Part shown: piece by piece, positions 57,894 to 64,000 of the stretch | Layout: each line of letters starts with the position of its first letter | How positions within the stretch are numbered: the first letter of the stretch is position 1 | Source of the DNA: Brevibacillus centrosporus | Lineage (GTDB): Bacteria; Bacillota; Bacilli; Brevibacillales; Brevibacillaceae | Length of the DNA stretch: 64,000 nt | Assembly (NCBI RefSeq): GCF_003710815.1 | Contig: NZ_RHHP01000011.1 | Span: 1-64,000 of the forward strand | Reading direction: 5' to 3' | Translations under genes and position numbers: made by a program | Notes under the pieces: generated by a model | Database searches by the model: none | The model's input: the letters and a program-made list of their open reading frames with translations, nothing else | Told to the model about the DNA's origin: nothing

Positions 57894-58119
57894 TGGTAAA
57901 CACGATGAGGAAAGAAATAGTTTTTGATAGTAGCTATATCAGCAGATTAAAACGATTGTGTTAATTGATGGGTTTACTTCTTGTAAGAAGGGTCGTACAC
58001 TGTACACATTACAACGTACACACTTTACAAACTTGACCACACTTAGAAGGCTTATTCCACTTGTTGAAGATGGAGTGAGCCTTTTTTGCATGCAGAAAAT
58101 CTAAGGAGATGGACAGACA
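57894..58119. other. Non-coding interval with GTACAC repeats
   Basis: CGTACACTGTACACATTACAACGTACACAC (58000s; in two units below 20 bases each) holds three GTACAC-type units between 57993 and 58022. The spacing suggests a binding site for a replication or regulatory protein. A terminator follows at 58048. Confidence 0.45.
58048..58088 (+). terminator. Hairpin terminator
   Basis: A 13-base stem with two G-U pairs (AAGGCTTATTCCA with TGGAGTGAGCCTT) and six T residues. The upstream gene it served is not visible, a sign of deletion. Confidence 0.8.
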
Positions 58120-58600
58120 ATGGCAAAACGTGAACAGGTAGTAGCGGAAGTAGTAGAGGCACAGGTGGTAGAGGAAACGGTGCGTTCGATCGCCTAGGCA
58201 CAAGCAGACTATGAACAGCTTATGGATGAGATTCGGGACTATTGCCAACAGGCTAGGGACTTGCGGGAGCAGGCCGCAGAGTTGAGCCGGTCAGGGCGGA
58301 CGGATTCGCAGGTAGGGGCAGAAAAGCGGCAGCTATTAGATCAAGCTGAACAACTTGAAATGCTAGCCGATCAGAAGGACGGATACCCAAGATTGGAAGC
58401 ACTTCGGTACATTGAAGATTTACAGCGTGATGCATCTGCATTGAGGTGTGTTAGCCCGTCAACAGCAGGAGCTGGAGGAAGCAAGGGAAGAAGCGGCGGC
58501 AATGGTTCAGCGAGCAGATGAACGAGTGCAGGAAACAGAACGGATTCTAGCTTACGAGATGGCGAAGCTGGCAGAACTGGAGGGGAACGGAGTTGAATAA
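58120..58600 (+). pseudogene. Coiled-coil phage-type protein, broken
   Basis: From ATG 58120 (AAGGAGATGGACAGACA upstream) the frame reads MAKREQVVAEVVEAQVVEE, then TAG at 58195-58197, then continues in frame to about 58440. A +1/-1 shift near 58445 brings in VLARQQQELEEAREEAAAM to the stop at 58598-58600. Restored, it is a Glu/Gln/Ala-rich coiled coil of about 158 residues. Two lesions make it a pseudogene. Its function is unknown; phage scaffold-like or plasmid proteins look similar. Confidence 0.7.
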
Positions 58601-58769
58601 AAAGCTACCTAGAGAACTTGAACCAACGGCAAAACACCTTAGGCGGAAATACGGCACAAAGAAGCCCCATTATCTGAATGGTCACGAAATAACTGGGGTA
58701 AAGGCTGAAGATGAGTTTGTCATTGAGATAGTGGACGAAGACGAAGTAATTGAAATAGTGGGGGATTAG
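58593..58769 (+). CDS. Small acidic hypothetical protein
   Basis: 58 residues from TTG at 58593 with GGAGGGGAACGGAG upstream, overlapping the previous frame's stop. Basic first half (KHLRRKYGTKKPH), acidic tail (DEDEVIEIVGD). Typical of small phage- or plasmid-borne proteins; not recognised. Confidence 0.5.
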   Translation: MNKKLPRELEPTAKHLRRKYGTKKPHYLNGHEITGVKAEDEFVIEIVDEDEVIEIVGD

Positions 58770-58773
58770 TCAT

Positions 58774-58926
58774 ATGGCACAATTAAGCCACGAAGCACTG
58801 GAAGCACGCCGCCAGCACGAGAGGGAGTACAGAAGGAAGTGGCGGCAGAAGCCGGAGAACAAACAGAAGGAAAAAGAGTACAGACGGAGATATTGGGAGC
58901 GTAAGGCAAAGGAACTAACGTATTAA
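58774..58926 (+). CDS. Small basic phage-type protein
   Basis: 50 residues, ATG 58774. It is rich in Arg/Lys/Glu/Trp/Tyr: LEARRQHEREYRRKW and EYRRRYWERKAKEL. Very similar small proteins are common in Firmicute prophages and integrated elements; they have no established role. Confidence 0.6.
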   Translation: MAQLSHEALEARRQHEREYRRKWRQKPENKQKEKEYRRRYWERKAKELTY

Positions 58927-59052
58927 TACGTGCAAACCAACGAGACGGGGGCAAATATACGTTGCGGGGAACTCATACCATAATTTACTAACCCCCGAAA
59001 CAGAAAACACGACACAAACCAATTTTGACGGTTACAGGAGGGAATAACAAAG

Positions 59053-59238
59053 ATGGACGAAATGACAGAACATGAAAGGTTTCTATGGGAAGAACTAAGT
59101 GCAGCAAACGATATGCTTCTACGAAATGCCTTCCTGTTAGAGGACTATATAGACTACATCAATGCAGCAGGACTGCATGAAGAGTTTGAAGCATTTAGGA
59201 AAGTAAAGGCACAGCAAGAAGCAAATGCGAGTAACTGA
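59053..59238 (+). CDS. Small hypothetical phage-type protein
   Basis: 61 residues, ATG preceded by ACAGGAGGGAATAACAAAG. Acidic and helical (EHERFLWEELSAANDMLL). Not recognised. Same direction as the neighbouring small genes. Confidence 0.6.
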   Translation: MDEMTEHERFLWEELSAANDMLLRNAFLLEDYIDYINAAGLHEEFEAFRKVKAQQEANASN

Positions 59239-59353
59239 AATGCGGTTAGTTGAAAAGCAACTGATAAACATTGATGGATTGAGCGGCTGGGGGTGTAGAC
59301 CTCCCCCCGGTCGGGGAAACAAACCCCATGACATGAGGTTAGGCGGTGAGAGA

Positions 59354-59854
59354 ATGGAGAAAAAGCTGTGCGGAGCAAAGACAAGAAGCGGCGGACCATG
59401 TAAGAAAGCTGCTCTAGCAAACGGGCGTTGTAGGTTACATGGGGGGAAATCCACTGGACCGAAAGACCCCAGCAAGCTAAAGGGTAACAAAAACGCATTG
59501 AAGCATGGATTGTATGAAGTGATTTGGGCGGATACGTTGACGGATGAAGAAAGGGAACTGTTTAATTTGGCTTCAACTGACCCGAAGACACAAGTTGATA
59601 ATGGGTTGAAGCTTTCGGAAATACGCATACGGCGCATGATGACCCGTATTAAGCAGGAAGAACAAAAAGAAAAGCCGAACCTTGCGGAAGTACGAGCCAT
59701 TGAGGAAGCGATAACAAGAGTTGGGATGAACACGGTGAACCTTATAAGGGAGAGCAGTAGGCTATTAGAAATGAACAAAAGTAAGAGCGACGGGTCTTTA
59801 GATCAATTGGTGGAGATACTTGGCCGAGCAAGGAAGGAACATATACGCAGATAG
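59354..59854 (+). CDS. Phage-type protein with HGG/GPK motif
   Basis: 166 residues from ATG at 59354 (GGCGGTGAGAGA upstream). CGAKTRSGGPCKKAALANGRCRLHGG is its N-terminus in pieces: a Cys-x7-Cys...Cys-x2-His set suggesting a small zinc finger, followed by GPKDPSKLKGNKNALKHGLY. The rest is helical. Such GNxNALKHGxY proteins occur next to terminase genes and in integrated phage elements; terminase small subunit is possible but not shown. Confidence 0.65.
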   Translation: MEKKLCGAKTRSGGPCKKAALANGRCRLHGGKSTGPKDPSKLKGNKNALKHGLYEVIWADTLTDEERELFNLASTDPKTQVDNGLKLSEIRIRRMMTRIKQEEQKEKPNLAEVRAIEEAITRVGMNTVNLIRESSRLLEMNKSKSDGSLDQLVEILGRARKEHIRR

Positions 59855-60126
59855 CAGAGGGAGCAAACAGGCGAGGAGGCTTGTTCGTTCCCCCCTTTTA
59901 GTTTCTTCATAGGGCGACCGCCAACATAATGCGGATTTTGTACGCTAAGGATCGAAAACCTTACGCTAAGCACTATACCAGCGTTCTTGTCTCCAGGGGC
60001 AAAAGTATGGAAACAGATGGTAACCACTTTGCGGGGTTGTGACAGCTACGCTGGTTTTGTTAACGCAACAAATCCATGTCCGCTAAGGTCTTACCGTACA
60101 ATTTTCGCATTTGGTTGGTGGTACCC
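59855..60126. other. Non-coding interval
   Basis: A hairpin with a T-tail (GGGAGCAAAC and GTTCGTTCCC, about 59868-59898) may terminate the preceding gene. Otherwise nothing is seen. Confidence 0.4.
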
Positions 60127-60321
60127 CTAAGAGGAACTAACAATTAACATTGTTACAAATACGATTGCAATCAAGGTTATTCCAAAAGAAATAAGACCGG
60201 TTTTTACTAGTTTTTTCTTCTCAGCAACATTCCCTTTCTTATACTGGTTTACTGCTCTGAAAATACACACAACCGTGAAAGTTAAAGAAAAGATTAGAAT
60301 TAAATTTGCCAAATATTGCAT
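60127..60321 (-). CDS. Small two-helix membrane protein
   Basis: 64 residues, ATG with AAGGAGGAGATAAAGAC upstream on the minus strand. Two hydrophobic helices (about 5-24 and 43-62) separated by a basic loop (YKKGNVAEKKKL). Not recognised. Confidence 0.65.
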   Translation of the reverse strand: MQYLANLILIFSLTFTVVCIFRAVNQYKKGNVAEKKKLVKTGLISFGITLIAIVFVTMLIVSSS

Positions 60322-60354
60322 GTCTTTATCTCCTCCTTGTACAGAAAGAAATTT

Positions 60355-60390
60355 AAAAGTTTCCCCTACATTTTAATAGAGGAAACTTTT
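60355..60390. terminator. Bidirectional hairpin terminator
   Basis: AAAAGTTTCC and GGAAACTTTT (10 bases, perfect) with a 16-base loop, downstream of the minus-strand gene at 60413. Confidence 0.8.
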
Positions 60391-60412
60391 AAGGTGAATA
60401 AGAAAATACTTG

Positions 60413-60949
60413 TTACTGAGGTTCTATATCAAATACATATGCCCATGTCATATCCAAAATTACGCCAGTACTTCTGCTGTTATTCGCATATAGACGAGAA
60501 GACAATAAAGCCCAATAAGATCCAGCCAATCCAGGAGGAACAGCAGGTGCTACACCCCAAATACCTGCTACAATTGCAACACCTCCAGCTACTGATGCAG
60601 CACTAGCAAAATCAGCCGCAAGTTCATCAGTATCGCAGCTATCCAACATTCTGCTATAACCCCACCAATATTCTTCTACGGAAGTTGTTACGCCACCGCA
60701 AGTTGATGCGATGTTAATATCTGATGCAATTCCGGAGTTACTTGGTAGAATTTTCGTAATGTTTAAATTACTAGATGCCTTTAAATTTCCTTTTGCTATT
60801 TCAGAATTCAGCTGCTGAAGATGTTTTTGTTGGCCATTCAGTAATTCCTTTTTAAAACCATCAGCTTTTGCTTTTTTAATATCAAATTCAAAAAAGCCGA
60901 AAAGGGTGCGAGCCGGAAGGCATGTCATACACGTTGCGGCTAGAGACAA
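60413..60949 (-). pseudogene. Secreted-type hypothetical protein, N-terminus lost at a junction
   Basis: 178-residue frame. The C-terminal ~110 residues (GGVTTSVEEYWWGYSRML, a Gly/Ala-rich hydrophobic stretch, then STGVILDMTWAYVFDIEP) look like a family of small exported Bacillales proteins of unknown function. These normally start with a signal peptide. Here the first ~15 residues (MSLAATCMTC) are the reverse of the plus-strand Rep-like gene, so the real start is missing. No binding site is present. Confidence 0.55.
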
Positions 60950-62124
60950 GACCTGAGTATTACTTTCATTTTAAAGAAGTGCTGGATGCTCTTCGCCGAG
61001 TTTCTAGCGGCATTTACTTTGTTAGCTGTGATATTGCCTACGATGTAAAGACTTCAATGGAACATGTGCTGGTAATTCCCCTAGATGGACGCCGAAAATT
61101 GAGGGAATTCAAAGGTACACGCTATTTCGGGGAGAAGCATCAACGGAAGACGAATGGTCATTGCAAGATATATAACAAGCAGTTGGAAATGTTAGAGAAT
61201 CAAGGCAAAGTGATTGACCACGAATTAACCCGAAGTGAGATCGTGTACAAGCCAGCAAAGAGGATATCGTTAGCAGAGTTGCTTTATCATCCACCAGAAC
61301 AGAATGAAGATTACTTTGCAGCGGTGATTACCGACTGGGGCAGCATTCCAAAGAAACGGGCAGAACAGGCTCGTATGCTGATGGATAAGGAAGAAAGTAA
61401 GCATGTATCGCCATATATACGAAAGAAGATAAAAGAAACCCTTGCTCCCTCGTCTCAAGTGGATTTGAACGAGTTAGCAAGGGAAGCATGGAAGCCGCTA
61501 TTAGAAGAACTATGTGGGGTATTGCTTGGGCAGCAGGAACCACAAGTTCAAGAGCGACAGTTACAAATGGCAGTAACGAATACAGTATACGATGAACCCA
61601 AGGAAGAAAACGACATTAAAAACGAAGGTTGTGCAGATTTTGGAAAATATCGTATACTTCGCAACAATACAGGAGTACGCAAACGACTAAACCAGCAAAG
61701 AATGACTGGTGTATTTGAGTTGAGAAAGAAGACTGATTCCCATTCGATTGTGCCGTCTTCAAGAGCTCGTCAAAAAAACATCAACTTTTTTTGCTATCCC
61801 CTTAAAAAAATCGCCTCTTTTGATATATGTCTATTGCAAGCAAATATCATGAGGGAGGAACAAACAATGAAGAAGCACCAAGTCAAAGGGCATTATGTAA
61901 GGGAAGAGTACTTGAAGCAAAGGATTCAAGCGTTAGATGCTGCAATCGGGCATTTGGTTAGATTCAATACTAATGTTGGCGGCACAAATCTAAACCTCAG
62001 TGAGGTAGCCGATGTTGTGGATCTGTTAGACGAACATAAGGCCAAGGCCGAGCAAGAACTGTACCATGTTAGGCGCTACATTCTCGAACAACATATGAAG
62101 CAGTCTACGAAAAGTGCTGGTTAA
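60922..62124 (+). CDS. Replication-protein-like gene, probably truncated and fused
   Basis: 400 residues in one frame. Residues ~1-200 resemble plasmid replication initiator proteins: FKGTRYFGEKHQRKTNGHCKIYNKQLEML then DHELTRSEIVYKP (shown in parts of at most 20). From about 316 a different unit starts: ATG 61867 has GGGAGGAACAAACA before it and gives MKKHQVKGHYVREEYLKQ, an 85-residue helical protein. So two genes seem joined. The first ATG lacks a good ribosome site and the usual Rep N-terminus is absent. Confidence 0.55.
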   Translation: MSYTLRLETRPEYYFHFKEVLDALRRVSSGIYFVSCDIAYDVKTSMEHVLVIPLDGRRKLREFKGTRYFGEKHQRKTNGHCKIYNKQLEMLENQGKVIDHELTRSEIVYKPAKRISLAELLYHPPEQNEDYFAAVITDWGSIPKKRAEQARMLMDKEESKHVSPYIRKKIKETLAPSSQVDLNELAREAWKPLLEELCGVLLGQQEPQVQERQLQMAVTNTVYDEPKEENDIKNEGCADFGKYRILRNNTGVRKRLNQQRMTGVFELRKKTDSHSIVPSSRARQKNINFFCYPLKKIASFDICLLQANIMREEQTMKKHQVKGHYVREEYLKQRIQALDAAIGHLVRFNTNVGGTNLNLSEVADVVDLLDEHKAKAEQELYHVRRYILEQHMKQSTKSAG

Positions 62125-62135
62125 GGGGTGGCATT

Positions 62136-62246
62136 ATGACTGGTAATCAAATTGTCATGCCATCAGCGGAAGAAGTAAAGAGAATAGAAGTTGTTAGAGT
62201 TCTTGCTGAACTAATCAGGAAGTATGCCTATCAGAAATCAAAATAA
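62136..62246 (+). CDS. Short ORF before the recombinases
   Basis: 36 residues, ATG with AAGGGGTGG upstream: MTGNQIVMPSAEEVKRIEVV and a basic end. Not recognised. Its binding site and position support translation. Confidence 0.45.
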   Translation: MTGNQIVMPSAEEVKRIEVVRVLAELIRKYAYQKSK

Positions 62247-62321
62247 TGAACTGTTCAGGAATAGGTAGGCGCATTGGATTTTAGTGCTTACCTGTTTCTG
62301 GCAGAAAAGGAGAGGAAAAAC

Positions 62322-62729
62322 GTGGGGAATCAACACAAAGCGGCAATTTATATTAGAGCAAATACTGGTTGTTTGTTGAGGGAACAAGAAGAGCAAATAC
62401 GAAGGTTCATTGCTGCAAAGGAACTTTCTGTGTTTGATGTATACCGTGATAGTGGATATTCAGGAAATGACTTCAACCGACCGAAAATTCAACGTCTTTT
62501 TGCGGATATGAAGGAAGGTAAATTTCAGTATATAGTTGTATGGCGGCTAGATAGGCTTTCAAGAAACAACAAGGACATTTTGACATTGATAGATAATGAA
62601 TTGGAGCCGAGAAAAATAAAACTTCTAATCAGTTCATGCGATATAGAGTCGTCAACACCAGAAGGTAAGATGTTCGTCGCACTACAAGGAATATTTGCCG
62701 AGTATGAACAGGCGATTTCGGGGAGCTAA
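62322..62729 (+). CDS. Serine recombinase N-terminal domain, catalytically dead
   Basis: 135 residues from GTG at 62322 (AAAAGGAGAGGAAAAAC upstream); the upstream frame from 62274 has no binding site. It contains only the resolvase-type catalytic domain. The catalytic Ser is replaced: YIRANT here against YIRVST in the neighbour, that is Asn14. The rest (VVWRLDRLSRNN, GIFAEYEQ) is conserved, then the protein stops at SGS. It is very similar to the next gene, so it looks like a duplicated and decayed copy, or a repressor-like remnant. Confidence 0.8.
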   Translation: MGNQHKAAIYIRANTGCLLREQEEQIRRFIAAKELSVFDVYRDSGYSGNDFNRPKIQRLFADMKEGKFQYIVVWRLDRLSRNNKDILTLIDNELEPRKIKLLISSCDIESSTPEGKMFVALQGIFAEYEQAISGS

Positions 62730-62803
62730 TTTGTGCTGAACGGTAAGTGCATGAGGATTAAGCACTTGCCGTTTTTCTTATAGACAGAATTGAGGGGTAA
62801 ATT

Positions 62804-63616
62804 ATGGATAAGGACAATCTAGCAATTTACATTAGAGTCAGTACTGAGGAGCAGAAGAACGCTGGCTGCTCACTAGAGGCACAAGAAGAAGAACTCCGTC
62901 GGTATGTTGCATCAATCGGTCTTACTGTGTTTGATGTTTATTGTGATGGTGGATATTCAGGTAAAGACTTTAACCGCCCTGAAGTGCAACGTCTTTTTTC
63001 TGACATGGCACAAAATAGGTTTCAAGCTATTGTTGTATGGCGACTAGATAGACTTTCAAGAAACAACAAGGACATTTTGATATTGATAGATAATGAGTTG
63101 CACCCAAGGAATATGCGGCTGTTAGTCAGTACATGCGGAATTGACTCTTCAACAATGGAAGGAAAAATGTTTATCAGTTTGCAGGGAACATTTGCTGAGT
63201 ATGAGCGAAATGTAACCATTAATAGAGTGAAGTCAGGAATGAAAAAAAGAGCCAGCAATGGTGAATTTAACGGAGGAACCATACTAGGCTACGATATAGT
63301 CAATAAACAATTGATAGTTAATGAGCAGGAAAGCGAGATAGTTAAAAGGATATTTGAGATGCGAGCAGAAGGCATGGGCTATAAAACTATTGTAAACAGT
63401 CTTAATTCATATGGTTATAAAACCAAGAGAGGAAACAACTTTGGTATTTGTGCCGTTAGATTGATCTTACACAATAAAGAGTACGTGGGAGTGAATACTT
63501 GGGGGAAAAAGGAAGACTGGAACCTTAAAAGAAGAAAAGGAACACTTGAAGAAATGCCTGAAAGAAACGGTAAGCACCCAGCAATTATTTCAATAGAATT
63601 ATGGGAGAAAGTCCAC
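62804..63616 (+). CDS. Large serine recombinase, CcrB-like, C-terminally truncated
   Basis: About 271 residues before homology stops. Catalytic Ser13 in YIRVSTEEQ; Arg residues in WRLDRLSRNN; EYERNVTINRV ends the catalytic domain. The recombinase (DNA-binding) domain follows: GYKTIVNSLNSYGYKTKRG, then EDWNLKRRKG and GKHPAIISIELWEKV. The last block resembles the same region of staphylococcal CcrB (cassette chromosome recombinase B), as I recall it. The usual ~540-residue protein should continue with zinc-ribbon and coiled-coil parts; here the frame runs into foreign GC-rich DNA at about 63614 and ends at 63712. Confidence 0.8.
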
Positions 63617-64000
63617 TGCATCGTCGCCAGCGTCCAGTACTGCGTGCTTCCACCCGTCCGCCACAGAACCGAACATTTCGGACGCCTTGACCGTCGCCCC
63701 GGTCAACAATGAGATGTCTCGCTGCCAAAACGGGTAAAAGCCGCCCGCACGAAACTTCACGCCAAGCACACGCCCCACTCCGCGCAGCTTGCGGACGAAC
63801 GACTGCTTCGGAATGCCATACAGCAGCGCCCGGCGTCCCAGGTCATCGTGCTCGAAAACCAGATGCACGTTCGGATACGACAAGACTGTTTGGGAATAAG
63901 GCGTTTCGGGGTGCACATCGAAGTGTATAGTCCAGTAATGCTCGATGAACGGTTCGAGCAACGGACCCGGTTCGAAACGGGACAACGCAAACTTGTCTCG
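63614..64000 (-). pseudogene. AraC-type regulator N-terminal fragment (partial at both ends)
   Basis: On the minus strand the frame reads SRFEPGPLLEPFIEHYWTIHFD, then LVFEHDDLGRRALLYGIPKQ, then GVKFRAGGFYPF, typical of DUF6597/AraC-like N-terminal domains (in parts of at most 20). The C-terminal helix-turn-helix is missing, since the gene stops at the junction with the recombinase at about 63614. Codons continue in frame to the window edge, so its start lies outside. GC-rich, unlike the recombinase. Confidence 0.65.

Noticed and set aside
60922-62124. One single intact 400-residue replication protein
   Set aside because: The middle is low-complexity, the last 85 residues have their own ribosome site and start, and the N-terminus lacks start signals; a fusion is more likely.

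Overview
The window looks like the replication-origin region of a low-to-mid GC Gram-positive, endospore-forming member of the Bacillales, most likely Brevibacillus or a close relative. The evidence is the conserved order gyrB-remB-recF-yaaA-dnaN-dnaA / rpmH-rnpA-yidD-yidC-jag-mnmE-mnmG-rsmG-noc-parA-parB, sporulation-linked genes (yyaC, a YjcZ-type miniprotein, SpoIIIJ/Jag), and the walRKHIJ-htrA-rlmH block. The genus is an inference; no 16S sequence lies in the window.

Layout. 1-2580: 24 tRNA genes on the minus strand, ending at tandem promoters that point out of the left edge, probably into an rRNA operon. 3.1-11 kb: a membrane protein, then gyrB to dnaA on the minus strand with a bipartite oriC (DnaA boxes and an unwinding region between dnaA and dnaN, plus a DnaA-box array between dnaA and rpmH). 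11-24.7 kb: a rightward core arm with RNase P protein, membrane insertion, tRNA modification, nucleoid occlusion and ParABS segregation genes, two parS sites and two copies of a structured intergenic repeat. 25-34 kb: lipid kinase-like gene, an IS30 copy broken by one stop codon, yyaC, mscS, a secreted oligopeptidase, and a second DnaA-box cluster 20 kb from oriC. 35-42.5 kb: rpsF-ssb-rpsR, yybS-gdpP-rplI-dnaC and PurR-type controlled purA. 42.5-53.6 kb: an Sm-like small protein, a LysM/G5/M23 peptidase, the WalRK cell-wall two-component operon with its regulators, HtrA and rlmH.

53.6-64 kb is accessory DNA. The 3' end of rlmH is the start of a tandem array that looks like the staphylococcal cassette chromosome (SCC) arrangement: the rlmH-end attachment core recurs at 56.49 and 57.88 kb, with recombinase-style arms that switch from B/P' to P/P' to P/B'. 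This defines two small cassettes. Cassette I carries a SEC-C/TPR protein and a decayed fic gene; cassette II carries a DUF5677-like gene. Neither holds a recombinase. Further right lie phage- and plasmid-like fragments and two adjacent serine recombinase genes. One is a short, catalytically dead copy (Ser to Asn); the other resembles CcrB but is cut off at an abrupt composition change that also cuts an AraC-like gene.

The core genes work together in chromosome replication, segregation, translation and envelope homeostasis. The right end records repeated site-specific insertion at rlmH followed by decay.
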